The notes: a model not told the origin generated them from the sequence alone. DNA of 54,904 bases from Candidatus Corynebacterium avicola (GCA_019114135.1 DXGC01000073.1:1-54904); one strand, 5' to 3'. Numbered from the stretch's first letter, positions 1 through 9,324 are shown. Numbers and translations: made by a program.

Positions 1-1
1 C

Positions 2-1213
2 ACCCTGGGCGTGCACACCGGCAACCTGCTGGAGATCGAGGACAAGGTCTCCCGCACCCAGGTCGAGGCGCTGCGGAGGAACTGCGAGGAGTTCGGCGTC
101 AAGCTGCACCCGATGGGCGACAGCGAGCAGGGCATCGTCCACACCGTCGGGCCGCAGCTGGGCGCCAGCCAACCGGGCATGACCATCGTCTGCGGCGACT
201 CACACACCTCCACCCACGGGGCCTTCGGCTCCATCGGTATGGGCATCGGCACCAGCGAGGTCGAGCACGTCCTGGCCACCCAGACGCTGCCGCTGACCCC
301 GTTCAAGACCATGGCCATCGAGGTCAGCGGCACCCTGCAGCCCGGGGTCACGGCCAAGGACCTGATCCTGGCGATCATCGCCAAGATCGGCACCGGCGGC
401 GCCCAGGGGCACATCATCGAGTACCGCGGTGAGGCGATCCGCAACCTGTCGATGGAGGGGCGCCTGACGATCTGCAACATGAGCATCGAAGCCGGAGCGC
501 GCGCCGGCATGATCGCCACGGACGACATCACCTTCGACTACCTCAAGGGACGTCACTACGCCCCGACCGGCGAGGACTGGGATGCGGCGGTGGACTGCTG
601 GCGCTCACTGGCCACCGACGACGGAGCGTCCTACGACACCGTCGTGGAGATCGACGGTGCCGCGCTGACCCCCTTCGTCACCTGGGGCACCAACCCCGGG
701 CAGGGCCTGCCCCTGGCGGAGAACGTCCCCTTCCTGGAGGACATCACCGACGAGACCGAGCGCGAGGCCGCCGAGTCCGCCCTGGGGTACATGGACCTGG
801 TGGAAGGCACCCCGCTGCGCGACATCGCCATCGACACGGTCTTCCTCGGATCCTGCACCAACAGCCGGATCGAGGACCTGCGTGCCGCGGCCGACGTCCT
901 CAAGGGGCACGTCCTCGCCGAGAACACCCGGATGATCGTCGTGCCTTCGTCGGCGCGGGTGAAGAAGAAGGCCGAGGAGGAAGGTCTGGACCGGATCTTC
1001 CTCGACGCCGGTGCCGAATGGCGCACCGCCGGATGTTCGATGTGTCTGGGCATGAACCCCGACCAGCTCGCCCCCGGCGAGCGTTCCGCCTCCACGTCCA
1101 ACCGCAACTTCGAGGGACGCCAGGGCAAGGGCGGACGCACCCACCTGGTCTCGCCGCCGGTGGCCGCCGCCACCGCCGTGCTCGGCCACCTCGCCAGCCC
1201 GGCTGATCTGTAA
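2..1213 (+). CDS. leuC: 3-isopropylmalate dehydratase large subunit (5'-truncated by window edge)
   Basis: Large subunit of isopropylmalate isomerase, which interconverts 2- and 3-isopropylmalate in leucine synthesis and carries a 4Fe-4S cluster. The reading frame is open from base 2, so the true start lies upstream; about 80 N-terminal residues are missing compared with the 481-residue C. glutamicum protein. Visible aconitase-family motifs are [13 protein letters not shown], the cluster cysteine in [13 protein letters not shown], the [10 protein letters not shown] pair of cysteines and the C-terminal [17 protein letters not shown]. It stops 17 bases before leuD, with which it forms the two-subunit enzyme and presumably one transcript. 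The call is secure; only the 5' end is unknown. Confidence 0.97.
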   Translation, partial: TLGVHTGNLLEIEDKVSRTQVEALRRNCEEFGVKLHPMGDSEQGIVHTVGPQLGASQPGMTIVCGDSHTSTHGAFGSIGMGIGTSEVEHVLATQTLPLTPFKTMAIEVSGTLQPGVTAKDLILAIIAKIGTGGAQGHIIEYRGEAIRNLSMEGRLTICNMSIEAGARAGMIATDDITFDYLKGRHYAPTGEDWDAAVDCWRSLATDDGASYDTVVEIDGAALTPFVTWGTNPGQGLPLAENVPFLEDITDETEREAAESALGYMDLVEGTPLRDIAIDTVFLGSCTNSRIEDLRAAADVLKGHVLAENTRMIVVPSSARVKKKAEEEGLDRIFLDAGAEWRTAGCSMCLGMNPDQLAPGERSASTSNRNFEGRQGKGGRTHLVSPPVAAATAVLGHLASPADL

Positions 1214-1230
1214 GGAGGACCGGAGGAACC

Positions 1231-1818
1231 ATGGAGAAATTCACCGACCACACCGGCGTGGCTCTGCCGCTGCGCCGCTCCAACGTGGACACCGACCAGA
1301 TCGTGCCGGCCGAGTACCTGAAGCTGGTCACCAAGACCGGGTTCGAGTCGGGTCTGTTCAAGTCCTGGCGACGCGACCCCGAGTTCATCCTCAACCAGCA
1401 GCCCTACGTGAATTCCTCGATCCTGGTCGCCGGGCCCGACTTCGGTACCGGGTCCTCCCGTGAGCATGCCGTCTGGGCCCTGCTGGACTACGGCTTCCGC
1501 GTGGTGTTCTCCCCGCGCTTCGGCGACATCTTCCGCGGCAACACGGCCAAGAACGGACTGCTGGCCGCCACCATGACCACCGAGGACATCGAGCTGATCT
1601 GGAAGCTGCTGGAGCAGCAGCCCGGCGCCGAGATGACCGTGGACCTCGCCGAACGCACCGCCACCCTCGGCGAGTACGTCTTCGCCTTCGAGGTCGACGA
1701 CGACACCCGCTGGCGGCTGCTCAACGGACTGGACGACATCGGCATCACCCTGCAGGACGAGGGTGCGATCGTCGACTACGAGGCGACCCGTCCGTCCTTC
1801 AAGCCGGTCATCCGGTAG
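1231..1818 (+). CDS. leuD: 3-isopropylmalate dehydratase small subunit
   Basis: Small (swivel-domain) subunit that completes the LeuCD isomerase of leucine synthesis in the cytoplasm. The 195-residue product has the family's expected length and carries the signature [16 protein letters not shown] followed by [12 protein letters not shown]. The ATG is preceded by two purine-rich blocks (taaggagg overlapping the leuC stop, and ggaggaa 3 bases before the ATG), so translation is probably coupled to leuC. The gene downstream, an efflux pump, has its own promoter and operators and is not part of the leu operon. Confidence 0.97.
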   Translation: MEKFTDHTGVALPLRRSNVDTDQIVPAEYLKLVTKTGFESGLFKSWRRDPEFILNQQPYVNSSILVAGPDFGTGSSREHAVWALLDYGFRVVFSPRFGDIFRGNTAKNGLLAATMTTEDIELIWKLLEQQPGAEMTVDLAERTATLGEYVFAFEVDDDTRWRLLNGLDDIGITLQDEGAIVDYEATRPSFKPVIR

Positions 1819-1847
1819 GGGACACGGGGATCGGCACAGGCCGACAA

Positions 1848-1863
1848 GGAACGGTTGCGTTCC
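1848..1863. promoter_or_regulatory. Distal operator-like palindrome before the efflux gene
   Basis: GGAACG-GTTG-CGTTCC is an inverted repeat with 6-base arms and a 4-base spacer. It shares the core GGAACnGTTGnGTTCC with a second palindrome centred 40 bases downstream. Two matching sites before an MFS pump whose own TetR regulator overlaps its 3' end suggest binding sites for that regulator. The symmetry is seen; the ligand protein is inferred. Confidence 0.6.
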
Positions 1864-1882
1864 GTATTGACCGGCCTTACCG

Positions 1883-1907
1883 TATAAGGAACAGTTGAGT
1901 TCCTTAT
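1883..1907 (+). promoter_or_regulatory. Candidate promoter -10 overlapped by proximal operator palindrome
   Basis: TATAAG at 1883-1888 is a good -10 hexamer about 35 bases before the GTG start of the efflux gene; the -35 side is weak. The perfect inverted repeat ATAAGGAAC-AGTTGA-GTTCCTTAT (1884-1907, 9-base arms) covers the -10 and the predicted start of transcription. A repressor bound here would block RNA polymerase, the usual TetR arrangement. The site repeats the core of the palindrome at 1848-1863. Confidence 0.62.
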
Positions 1908-1922
1908 CTGGAAGGATGTGCC

Positions 1923-3449
1923 GTGTCCGCACCGACATCAGAGGCAGGCCTGCCGCCCGGCACCGGAAAGGTCGTCGCCGCCCTGGTCTTCGGTGCGTTG
2001 ACCCCCTTGCTCGACTCGACGATCGTCACCGTCGCGCTTCACGACCTGTCGACAGCCCTCGGCACAGGGGCGTCCACCATCCAGTGGGTGACGACCGCCT
2101 ACATCCTCATGATGGGCGCCGCCGTCCCGGTCACCGGTTGGGCGCAGGCCAGGTTCGGGGCGCGTCGGGTGTGGATCGTCTCGCTGCTGCTGTTCGTCGC
2201 CGGCTCCGTGTTGTGCGCCTTCGCACCGGAGGTCGGGACGCTCATCGCCGCGCGCGTGGTCCAGGGGGCCGGGGCCGGCATGATCATGCCGCTCATGCAG
2301 AGCATGGCGCTGCAGTTCGTCGGCACGGACGTCCCGCAGGCGTTGATGGGCAAGCTCATCGCGACCATCAGTCTCCCCATGGCGTTGGGGCCCATCCTGG
2401 GGCCTGTCATCGGTGGGGTCATCCTCCACTGGTTGGACTGGCGGTGGATCTTCCTCGTCAATGTCCCGCTCATCGCCGTCGCCCTGGTCCTCGCACTGCT
2501 CTGGATCCCGGCTGAGCTGACCAGCGGGGCCACCGGGGGCACCGGGGCCGACGGGGCCACAGGGAAGGCCACGAAGCCGCGGTTGGACGTCCTCGGACTC
2601 GTCCTTCTCGTCCCTGGCCTGGTCGGTATCCTGCTCGGCCTCAGCCAGATCTCCTCGACGGGAGGGGTCGGGCACCTGTCCGTCATCCTGCCGTTGATCG
2701 CCGGACTTCTCCTCACCACGGTCTTCGTCGTTCGTGCGTTGCGCAGCACGAGTTCCTCACTGGTGGACCTCCGCCTGTTGCGCTACCGCCCCCTGGCGAC
2801 GGCGTCGGTGCTGATGACAGCCAACGGTGCGCTTCTCTACTCGGCCATGTTCCTGCTGCCGCTGTTCTTCCAGCAGGTCCGTGGCACCGGAGTGCTGGCT
2901 GCGGCCTTCCTCATGGTCCCGCAGGGAGTCGGTGCCCTGGTCTCCAGGGCCCTCGCGACACGTGGAGCGGCCAGGATCGGCGCGGCGAACACCGCTGCGA
3001 TCGCCTTCGGCATCACCGCCCTGGCGACGGTGCCGCTGGCACTGGCGGACGCCTCGACCTCCTCCTGGTGGCTCGGGGTGGTCCTCTTCATCCGTGGCTG
3101 CGGTGTCGGTGCGCTGATGGTCGCGCCGATGATGGTCGCCTACCGCGGCCTGAAACCGACTGAAGTCCCGCACGCCACGGTCATCACCCGGACACTCCAG
3201 CAGATCGGTTCCTCGTTCGGCGTCGCGGTGACCGCGGTGGTCATGGAATGGACGGCTGAGCACAGCGGATCGGACGCAACGGACAGCGTGCTCACCGGCT
3301 TCCATGTCGCCTTCTGGTGCGTGGCAGCACTGTCCCTCGCCGCGCTTCCGGTGACCCGGATCCTCCCCGATGTCCGGGACAGTGCGGTCAGGGCAGCCAG
3401 GGGAAGATCTGCGCAAGACGAAGGCCTGGAGGTGGACGACCGTGGCTGA
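1923..3449 (+). CDS. MFS multidrug efflux transporter, DHA2 (14-TM) type
   Basis: Proton-driven drug exporter of the inner membrane. The 508-residue product is the length of 14-helix DHA2 pumps (EmrB/QacA type). It begins with the family's early motif LTPLLDSTIVTVAL, continues with a helix ending in STIQWVTTAYILMMGAAVPVTGWAQARFGARR (motif A region) and has a central hydrophilic Gly/Thr/Ala linker near residue 200. The GTG start at 1923 is chosen because ggaagga lies just upstream. It overlaps the downstream tetR by 8 bases and sits behind two palindromes, so it is probably repressed until a substrate binds the regulator. The exported compound cannot be told from sequence. Confidence 0.9.
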   Translation: MSAPTSEAGLPPGTGKVVAALVFGALTPLLDSTIVTVALHDLSTALGTGASTIQWVTTAYILMMGAAVPVTGWAQARFGARRVWIVSLLLFVAGSVLCAFAPEVGTLIAARVVQGAGAGMIMPLMQSMALQFVGTDVPQALMGKLIATISLPMALGPILGPVIGGVILHWLDWRWIFLVNVPLIAVALVLALLWIPAELTSGATGGTGADGATGKATKPRLDVLGLVLLVPGLVGILLGLSQISSTGGVGHLSVILPLIAGLLLTTVFVVRALRSTSSSLVDLRLLRYRPLATASVLMTANGALLYSAMFLLPLFFQQVRGTGVLAAAFLMVPQGVGALVSRALATRGAARIGAANTAAIAFGITALATVPLALADASTSSWWLGVVLFIRGCGVGALMVAPMMVAYRGLKPTEVPHATVITRTLQQIGSSFGVAVTAVVMEWTAEHSGSDATDSVLTGFHVAFWCVAALSLAALPVTRILPDVRDSAVRAARGRSAQDEGLEVDDRG

Positions 3450-4050
3450 GAATCGTAGGCGCGGTGCCGAACTGGAGGCGGCGATCCTGGAGGCGGCATG
3501 GGAACTGCTGACCGAGAGCGGTGTCCCGGGGTTGAGCATGGACGCTGTCGCCCGCCGTGCGAAGACCAGCAAGCACGTGCTGTACCGGCGTTGGCAGAGC
3601 AACGAAGAGCTGCTGCGTGCCGCTGTCCGGCACTACGGCGAGAACCGCGAGGAGTTCGTCCCGGACACCGGGACACTGCGCGGGGACCTGCTCGCAATGT
3701 TGCAGGACGCCAATGACAACGGAACCATGGCCGGTCTCATCAGCGTCTTCGCCCACAGCGCCTTCGTCACGGGGAACATCGCCCCGGAGGAACTGCGACG
3801 GGAACTGCTCGGTGACCGACTCACCCGGACGGAGAAGATCTTCGCTCGGGCGGCGGAGCGCGGCGAGGTGGTCCTGGACCGGGTCAGCCCGCGCGTTCTC
3901 CGGGTCCCGTTCGACCTCTTCCGCAACGACTACATGCTCGCCCTGCGGAAGTTGCCGGAGGAGGACCTCGTCGCCATCGTCGACGAGGTCACCATCCCGC
4001 TGCTGCGGGGGGCCGGGGCCTTCCGCAACCGGGGAGGGGACGCCAGGTAG
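3442..4050 (+). CDS. TetR-family transcriptional regulator, likely repressor of the upstream pump
   Basis: One-component repressor of 202 residues. The N-terminal helix-turn-helix is clear (LSMDAVARRAKTSKHVLYRRW, roughly residues 33-53) and is followed by a helical ligand-binding domain of the TetR C-terminal type. I chose GTG 3442 rather than an upstream in-frame start because GGAGGTGG at 3428-3435 lies 6 bases before it; this start overlaps the MFS stop codon, so the two genes are co-translated. Its likely targets are the paired palindromes at 1848-1907, giving autoregulation of the pump-regulator operon. The inducer is unknown. Confidence 0.9.
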   Translation: MAENRRRGAELEAAILEAAWELLTESGVPGLSMDAVARRAKTSKHVLYRRWQSNEELLRAAVRHYGENREEFVPDTGTLRGDLLAMLQDANDNGTMAGLISVFAHSAFVTGNIAPEELRRELLGDRLTRTEKIFARAAERGEVVLDRVSPRVLRVPFDLFRNDYMLALRKLPEEDLVAIVDEVTIPLLRGAGAFRNRGGDAR

Positions 4051-4147
4051 TCGGAACCCGGCAGCGGGTCGTTCGTGGCAGAGGTCGGACGGTAGGAAGT
4101 TTCTGCACAGGGGCGCTGTACAGCGGCCGTTGCTCAGGATGCTGCGC

Positions 4148-4153
4148 TAGACT
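4148..4153 (+). promoter_or_regulatory. -10 hexamer TAGACT, probably leaderless
   Basis: TAGACT ends 8 bases before the ATG at 4162, which has no Shine-Dalgarno sequence. The transcript would begin at or next to the start codon. Confidence 0.55.
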
Positions 4154-4161
4154 TCAGGGGT

Positions 4162-5151
4162 ATGGCTGCTCAGCAGAGAATCGTCCCACTCCTGAGAATC
4201 CCGGCCGGGGACCACGGCACCGTCGGTGCCGCCCGGTTCTATCTCGACGTGTTCCGGCCGTTGGAGGAGGCCGGCCTTGAGGTGGGGGCCCAGGGGAGGA
4301 CAGCCACGCAAGGCACAGGGGACACAGCAGAATCAACGGGGACCGGGGGAGGACAGGCCGGGGGAATCGAGGTGTCCGTCGCCAGTTTCCGGCTCGGGCT
4401 GCAGGACGCCGCCGACAGTGCAGGTCAGCCGGCCGCGATGACGACGGCGACGAACTTCACCGTCAACTTCGACCCACTGTTCTTCGGCTGGACGCCGCAG
4501 GCCGAGGAGTCCGACCCTGCCGCCGCGAACGCAGCACGCTCCCGGGCCAGGGCCGCGCTCGACACCGTGTGGGAGGCGCTGTCGGACGCAACGTCAGAGG
4601 CCAGCCACGGCACCGGACTGGAACCTTCCGTGCTCATGCCGCTGGACGAGTACCCGTTCAGCCCCCGCTACGGCTGGATCCAGGACTGCTACGGGGTGAG
4701 CTGGCAACTCATGCTCACCGACCCGGCGGGTGAACCGCGACCGGCGATCATCCCGTCCTTCTTCTTCGGCGGTGGCGCGCAGAACCGCGCGGGGGAAGCC
4801 CGTGACACCTGGCTCAGGGTGTTCGGTGAGGTGTTCGCTGACGCCGAGGCAGCATCAGAGGCGGAGACCCGGCCCGGAGTGCGTGTCGACTACCCGGAGC
4901 AAGCAGGGCCGGCACAGCCCGGGGCCGTGATGTTCAGCGACATGCAACTGGCGGGGACGTGGTTCACCGCCATGGATTCCGCAACGGACCAGCCGTCCAC
5001 CTTCACCGACGCGGTCACCTACCAGATCATGTGCGACACCCCGTTCCAGGCCGAGGCGCTGCGGCGGCGGCTCCGCAGCGCAGACGGCACAGGCGGCACA
5101 GGCGGCACAGACGACTTCGGAGTCACCTGGGAGCCTCGCTACGACGGCTGA
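4162..5151 (+). CDS. PhnB-like VOC-superfamily protein (two domains)
   Basis: The 329-residue protein resembles the PhnB / 3-demethylubiquinone methyltransferase-like branch of the vicinal-oxygen-chelate fold. The best marker is the FSPRYGWIQDCYGVSWQL block near residues 170-187, typical of that family; a second, weaker unit follows from about residue 255 (FSDMQLAGTWFTAMD, then DAVTYQIMCDT). A Gly/Thr-rich linker near residues 45-70 and a GTGGTGGTD tail are low complexity. These proteins often lack a known substrate, and none can be assigned. It follows tetR by 111 bases and has its own leaderless-type -10. Confidence 0.75.
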   Translation: MAAQQRIVPLLRIPAGDHGTVGAARFYLDVFRPLEEAGLEVGAQGRTATQGTGDTAESTGTGGGQAGGIEVSVASFRLGLQDAADSAGQPAAMTTATNFTVNFDPLFFGWTPQAEESDPAAANAARSRARAALDTVWEALSDATSEASHGTGLEPSVLMPLDEYPFSPRYGWIQDCYGVSWQLMLTDPAGEPRPAIIPSFFFGGGAQNRAGEARDTWLRVFGEVFADAEAASEAETRPGVRVDYPEQAGPAQPGAVMFSDMQLAGTWFTAMDSATDQPSTFTDAVTYQIMCDTPFQAEALRRRLRSADGTGGTGGTDDFGVTWEPRYDG

Positions 5152-5152
5152 A

Positions 5153-5172
5153 CCGGCGTCCTGTCGCGCCGG
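5153..5172. terminator. Short hairpin between convergent genes
   Basis: CCGGCG and CGCCGG form a 6-bp stem with an 8-base loop in the 30-base gap between the PhnB-like gene and the convergent mutT1. There is no T-tract. A bidirectional transcription stop is plausible but weakly supported. Confidence 0.35.
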
Positions 5173-5181
5173 GGCCGGGAT

Positions 5182-6219
5182 CTACGGCAAGCGCAGCGGG
5201 GACGCCAGGTAGTCGGCACCCAGCAGGGTGTCGTTCGCGCCGAGGTGCAGCACCCACACGCTGCCCTTCTTCACCCGGAGGTCCTCGACCTCGATCCCGG
5301 CGTCCTGTGCCAGACCGTTGATCACCGTCGGCATCACGTCACCTTGTGAGCACACGACGCTCACGGGTGCGGCGGTGGCCTTCACCAGCGCCTCCATCAC
5401 GGTGCGCGGGGAGTGCTCCAGCACCGCGTCTCCCAGATGCGGGTCGACCTGGACCTCGAGGTCCAGCTTCTCGGCCAGCGGCTCCACCGTCGACTTGCAA
5501 CGCTCCGGCTCGGCGCTGGCCACCGCCTGGGGACGGTAACCGTTGAGCACACCGGTCAGCGATGTGGCCTGGCGGTAGCCCTTCTTCGTCAACGGGCGCA
5601 GGTTGTCGTCCTGCCCCCAGTCGTCCCGGTCGATCGCCTTGGCGTGCCGGACGTAGAGCACCCTGCGGGTACATCCCAGCGCCAGGACGTCGAGGGCGGC
5701 GGCGATGACGTCACGGTCGGCGTCGTAGCTCACCCGCTTCGCGGCCTCCTCCGGGGTCACCCACTCCAGGACGTCGACCTCGTCATTGGCGACGAACTCA
5801 CCCTCGGTGACCTCGGCGGTCCAGTAGTAGACCACCTTGGTCTTCTTCTGCACCGGGTAGTGGACGTGGCCCAGCAGCCATCCAAGGGTCGGGGAGTAGC
5901 CGGTCTCCTCGAGGATCTCCCGGGAGGCGGTCTGCGGGAGGCTCTCGCCCTTGTCGACCTTGCCCTTCGGCAGTGACCAGTCGTCGTAGTGAGGCCGGTG
6001 GATCACCGCAACCTCGATCTCCCCGTCGGCTGCCGTCTCGGCGGTGCCGGGACCGGCCGGCGACGTCCGCCGCCACAGAACCGCTCCGGCGGCGAAGACC
6101 GGACGCTCGAACTCCTTGTCGGGGGAGCTGCCGATCCGGGCCACGTGGCCGGTGGAGTCATTGAGGTTTCCTGAGGCCAGCGCCGTGGAGAGGTCGCCGA
6201 TGCCGTTGTGGGTCGTCAC
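5182..6219 (-). CDS. mutT1: MutT1-type NUDIX hydrolase fused to a histidine phosphatase domain
   Basis: Sanitises oxidised guanine nucleotides (8-oxo-dGTP/GTP and related diadenosine compounds) so they are not incorporated. The N-terminal half has a complete Nudix box starting at GKVDKGESL and ending REILEETGY; the C-terminal half is a phosphoglycerate-mutase-like domain with the LYVRHAKA catalytic histidine. This two-domain layout matches Mycobacterium MutT1 (Rv2985), which also lies between leuCD and gpsA-ddl. I start at GTG 6219 (345 residues), with AGGAAGG about 10 bases upstream; the longer frame from a TTG at 6288 has no ribosome site. It is divergent from gpsA. Confidence 0.9.
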   Translation of the reverse strand: MTTHNGIGDLSTALASGNLNDSTGHVARIGSSPDKEFERPVFAAGAVLWRRTSPAGPGTAETAADGEIEVAVIHRPHYDDWSLPKGKVDKGESLPQTASREILEETGYSPTLGWLLGHVHYPVQKKTKVVYYWTAEVTEGEFVANDEVDVLEWVTPEEAAKRVSYDADRDVIAAALDVLALGCTRRVLYVRHAKAIDRDDWGQDDNLRPLTKKGYRQATSLTGVLNGYRPQAVASAEPERCKSTVEPLAEKLDLEVQVDPHLGDAVLEHSPRTVMEALVKATAAPVSVVCSQGDVMPTVINGLAQDAGIEVEDLRVKKGSVWVLHLGANDTLLGADYLASPLRLP

Positions 6220-6323
6220 GTTGTGGGGGCCTTCCTGTCGACGCGGTTCGGGCGGAGTCACCACCGCAGTTCCGTGCGTCTGGTTCAATGTTTAGGGACA
6301 GCGCGGTGTCGTACACCTGTCAT

Positions 6324-6329
6324 TCTAAT
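6324..6329 (+). promoter_or_regulatory. -10 hexamer for gpsA
   Basis: TCTAAT matches the TATAAT consensus at five of six positions and lies 25 bases before the gpsA ATG, which has its own Shine-Dalgarno sequence (aaggga). The -35 is unclear. Confidence 0.4.
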
Positions 6330-6354
6330 CAGGACTTGTAAGGGAGATCAGCGA

Positions 6355-7410
6355 ATGGTTCGGATAGCGGTCATGGGATCGGGCTCCTGGGGCACGACGG
6401 TGGCCAAGGTGTGCGCAGATGCGGCAGCGGTCTCCGGTGCTGCAACCCGTGCAGCCACTGGCGAGATGCCAGCTCCCGTCGATCCTGTGGTCACCCTGTG
6501 GGCCCGACGCGAGGAGGTGGCCGCGGAGATCCGCGAGCAGCACGCCAACTCGTCCTACCTGCCGGACGTCACCCTGCCGGACACCGTCACCGCGACCAGC
6601 GACGCCGCCGAGGCGCTCGCCGACGCCGACGTGGTCTTCCTCGGCGTGCCGTCCCAGACGCTGCGCACCAACCTCGCCAGCTGGCGCGAACTCATCGGGT
6701 CGGACGCCACCCTCGTCAGCCTGGCCAAGGGTATCGAGCACTCCACGGGTCGACGGATGAGCCAGGTCATTGCCGAGGTCGCCGAGGTCGACGAGTCCCG
6801 GGTGGCGGTGCTCTCCGGGCCGAACCTCGCCGTGGAGGTCGCCCGCCAGCAGCCGGCCGCCAGTGTCGTCGCCTGCACCGACACCGCGCGGGCGAAGACC
6901 ATCCAGGCCGCGATGGCCGCCCCGTACTTCCGTCCGTACACCAACGACGACGTCATCGGTTGCGAGGTCGGCGGTACCTGCAAGAACGTCATCGCCCTGG
7001 CCTGCGGCATGGCCGCCGGCATGGGCATGGGGCACAACACGGTCGCCACGGTGATCACCCGCGGCCTGGCCGAGATCAGCCGCCTCACCGTCGCCCTCGG
7101 CGGCAGTGAACGCTCCATGGCCGGACTCGCCGGCATGGGCGACCTGGTGGCCACCTGTAACTCGCCGCTGTCGCGCAACCGCACCTTCGGCGAACGCCTC
7201 GGCAAGGGGGAGTCCCTGGACCAGGCCAGCGCCGCGACGAAGGGCCAGGTCGCCGAGGGCGTGATCTCCAGCATGTCGGTCGAGGAACTCGCCGAGGCAC
7301 ACGGCGTCGACATGCCGATCACCCGCGAAGTGGTCAAGGTCTGCCACCACGGTGGCGACGTGGACACGGCGATCCGCGCATTGATGGGTCGCAGCCGGAA
7401 GGCCGAGTAG
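6355..7410 (+). CDS. gpsA: NAD(P)-dependent glycerol-3-phosphate dehydrogenase
   Basis: Reduces dihydroxyacetone phosphate to sn-glycerol-3-phosphate for phospholipid synthesis. The 351-residue protein opens with the dinucleotide-binding loop [10 protein letters not shown] and contains the family's [19 protein letters not shown] and catalytic [13 protein letters not shown] motifs. ATG 6355 is preceded by aaggga; longer in-frame extensions have no ribosome site and break the Rossmann start. A 20-residue Ala/Thr insert after the first helix (near residues 25-40) is longer than usual. It is followed 22 bases later by ddl, the same order as mycobacterial gpsA-ddlA. Confidence 0.96.
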   Translation: MVRIAVMGSGSWGTTVAKVCADAAAVSGAATRAATGEMPAPVDPVVTLWARREEVAAEIREQHANSSYLPDVTLPDTVTATSDAAEALADADVVFLGVPSQTLRTNLASWRELIGSDATLVSLAKGIEHSTGRRMSQVIAEVAEVDESRVAVLSGPNLAVEVARQQPAASVVACTDTARAKTIQAAMAAPYFRPYTNDDVIGCEVGGTCKNVIALACGMAAGMGMGHNTVATVITRGLAEISRLTVALGGSERSMAGLAGMGDLVATCNSPLSRNRTFGERLGKGESLDQASAATKGQVAEGVISSMSVEELAEAHGVDMPITREVVKVCHHGGDVDTAIRALMGRSRKAE

Positions 7411-7418
7411 TCCACCGC

Positions 7419-7424
7419 TACACT
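7419..7424 (+). promoter_or_regulatory. -10 hexamer TACACT before ddl, probably leaderless
   Basis: TACACT ends 8 bases before GTG 7433. No Shine-Dalgarno sequence is present between them. Confidence 0.5.
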
Positions 7425-7432
7425 TGGGGACC

Positions 7433-8560
7433 GTGACTGAAACCGCGAACAAGACCAGCCAGCCCCGCCGCACCACCGTCGCGGTCCTCTACGGCGGGCA
7501 GAGCACCGAGCACAGCGTGTCCTGCATCTCCGCCGGGGCCGTGATGACACACCTCGACCCGGAACGCTACGAGGTGGTCCCGGTGGGCATCACCCCCGAG
7601 GGCAGGTGGGTCGCCGGCACCACCGACACCGAGAAGCTGACCGCCAATGGCAGGGATCTGCCCTCCGTCACCGGGGGACGCGCGGTCACCTTCGACCTGG
7701 GAACCCCGGCGAACAGCGGTGCTGCTGGCGCTGCAGGGGCCGAGACGTCCGGTACCGCCCTGCGCTTCGGCGACGGGACGCTCTACGCCCGAGTCGACGT
7801 CGTATTCCCCGTCCTGCACGGTGTCAACGGAGAGGACGGCACCGTGCAGGGCTACCTCGAACTGGCCAACGTGCCCTACGTCGGTAGCGGCGTCTTCGCT
7901 TCGGCGGCGTGCATGGACAAGCAGTTCACCAAGGCCGTCGCCCGTCACGCCGGTATCCCCGTCGGCGACGAGATCGTGCTCACCGAGCAGCGCGAGCTCA
8001 CCGACGAGGAGAAGGACCGTCTGGGCCTGCCGGTGTTCGTCAAGCCCGCCCGCGGCGGTTCCTCCATCGGTGTGTCCAAGGTCAGTGACTGGGCCGACCT
8101 GGATGTTGCAGAGAAGGAGGCCTTCCGTCACGACGACAAGGTCCTCGTCGAGGCCATGTTGCACGGTGTCGAGGTCGAGTGCGGTGTGCTGCAGTACCCG
8201 GACGGCACCGTCCGGGCGTCCTACCCGTCGATGCTGACCGGCACCGAGGACGGCCCCGAGGGCTTCTACGGCTTCGACACCAAGTACCTCGACGACATCA
8301 TCAGCTACGAGATCCCGGCACCGCTGCCCGAGGCGCAGGTGGCCGAGGTCCGTCGCCTCGCGGTGGAGACCTTCACCGCCCTGGACTGCACCGGTCTGGC
8401 GCGTGTCGACTTCTTCGTCACCGAGGACGGTCCGGTGCTCAACGAGCCGAACACCATGCCCGGGTTCACCCCGATCAGCATGTACCCCAAGATGTTCGAG
8501 GCCACCGGCGTGCCCTACCCGGAGCTGCTCGACATCCTCGTCGCACAGGCGCTGCGCTAG
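7433..8560 (+). CDS. ddl: D-alanine--D-alanine ligase
   Basis: ATP-dependent ligase making the D-Ala-D-Ala dipeptide for peptidoglycan precursors. The 375-residue product shows VLYGGQSTEHSVSC at the N-terminus, the FVKPARGGSSIGVSKV ATP-grasp loop, and the C-terminal ARVDFFV and NEPNTMPGFTPISMYPKM metal-binding and substrate motifs. GTG 7433 is preferred over a TTG at 7424, which lies within the -10 hexamer; the message is probably leaderless. An Ala/Gly-rich stretch near residues 92-106 is a variable loop. A D-Lac-specific relative is unlikely given the overall match to Ddl. Confidence 0.96.
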   Translation: MTETANKTSQPRRTTVAVLYGGQSTEHSVSCISAGAVMTHLDPERYEVVPVGITPEGRWVAGTTDTEKLTANGRDLPSVTGGRAVTFDLGTPANSGAAGAAGAETSGTALRFGDGTLYARVDVVFPVLHGVNGEDGTVQGYLELANVPYVGSGVFASAACMDKQFTKAVARHAGIPVGDEIVLTEQRELTDEEKDRLGLPVFVKPARGGSSIGVSKVSDWADLDVAEKEAFRHDDKVLVEAMLHGVEVECGVLQYPDGTVRASYPSMLTGTEDGPEGFYGFDTKYLDDIISYEIPAPLPEAQVAEVRRLAVETFTALDCTGLARVDFFVTEDGPVLNEPNTMPGFTPISMYPKMFEATGVPYPELLDILVAQALR

Positions 8561-8713
8561 ATTCAGCTCCCCAGGGGGAGGAGGGGGCGATGGGGGGGAT
8601 TTCGGTCCAGTGGCATGACCGGAGCCAGGTGTTCGGTGTTGCCACCGGGTAAAAGCTGTCGGGTCGGTGGCGGACGGTGACGTCTCGCGACGTACCTTGT
8701 GGGGCAACGGTGC

Positions 8714-8731
8714 TCGTGCATGCCCGCACGA
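8714..8731. repeat. Short inverted repeat before the deaminase gene
   Basis: TCGTGC-ATGCCC-GCACGA has 6-base arms and a 6-base spacer, 33 bases before the ATG of the cytosine deaminase. It could be an operator or a leader hairpin; nothing else in this 200-base gap (8561-8763) is recognisable. Confidence 0.3.
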
Positions 8732-8763
8732 AGCTCCCACCGCCCTGACAGAGAGGAACCCCC

Positions 8764-9261
8764 ATGACCTGGACCCCCACTCCCGAAGAGGACCGGAAGT
8801 TCCTCGATCTCGCGATCGAACAGGCGAAGAAGAGCTGGGACGAAGGGGGAGTCCCCATCGGTGCAGTTCTCGTTCATGACGGTGAGGTCCTGGCCGCCGG
8901 GCACAACCAGAGGTTCCAGAAGGGATCGCCCATTCTTCACGGGGAAACGGACGCCATTCAGAACGCAGGCAGGCAGCCTGCGGAGGTGTACCGGAACTCG
9001 GTGCTCTACACGACGCTCTCCCCGTGCATCATGTGTGCCGGGACCGCCCTGCTCTACGAGATCCCCCGCATCGTCGTGGGCGAGAACCGGAGCTTCGAGA
9101 TGTCCGAGGCCCTGCTCGCCGACTGGGGTACCCAGGTGGATGTCGTCGATGACCCCGCATGCATCGAACTCATGAACACGATGTTGGCGGAGCGTCCGGA
9201 TCTCTGGAGTGAGGACATCGGTGTCGACGAGGGGCAGAGCGCGAAGAAGAGCGGCATGTGA
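8764..9261 (+). CDS. Cytosine deaminase, fungal (Fcy1) type
   Basis: Zinc hydrolase that probably converts cytosine to uracil for pyrimidine salvage. The 165-residue protein has the deaminase site HGE (H59, E61) and SPCIMC (C88, C91). It resembles yeast Fcy1 well beyond these motifs: GGVPIGAVLV, HNQRFQKGS before the HGE, LYTTLSPC, IPRIVVGEN and the C-terminal ERPDLWSEDIG all have close yeast counterparts from memory. It is unlike E. coli CodA, which is an amidohydrolase, and lacks tRNA-adenosine deaminase features. The ATG follows gagaggaaccccc. The gene interrupts the ddl-thiL neighbourhood and may have been acquired. Guanine deaminase is the main alternative. Confidence 0.82.
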   Translation: MTWTPTPEEDRKFLDLAIEQAKKSWDEGGVPIGAVLVHDGEVLAAGHNQRFQKGSPILHGETDAIQNAGRQPAEVYRNSVLYTTLSPCIMCAGTALLYEIPRIVVGENRSFEMSEALLADWGTQVDVVDDPACIELMNTMLAERPDLWSEDIGVDEGQSAKKSGM

Positions 9262-9324
9262 GGTAGTGAACGCGGCGGGGCCGGTCCGTGCAGTCACCGA
9301 TCACGGTCCTCCCGTCAGCTCGTC

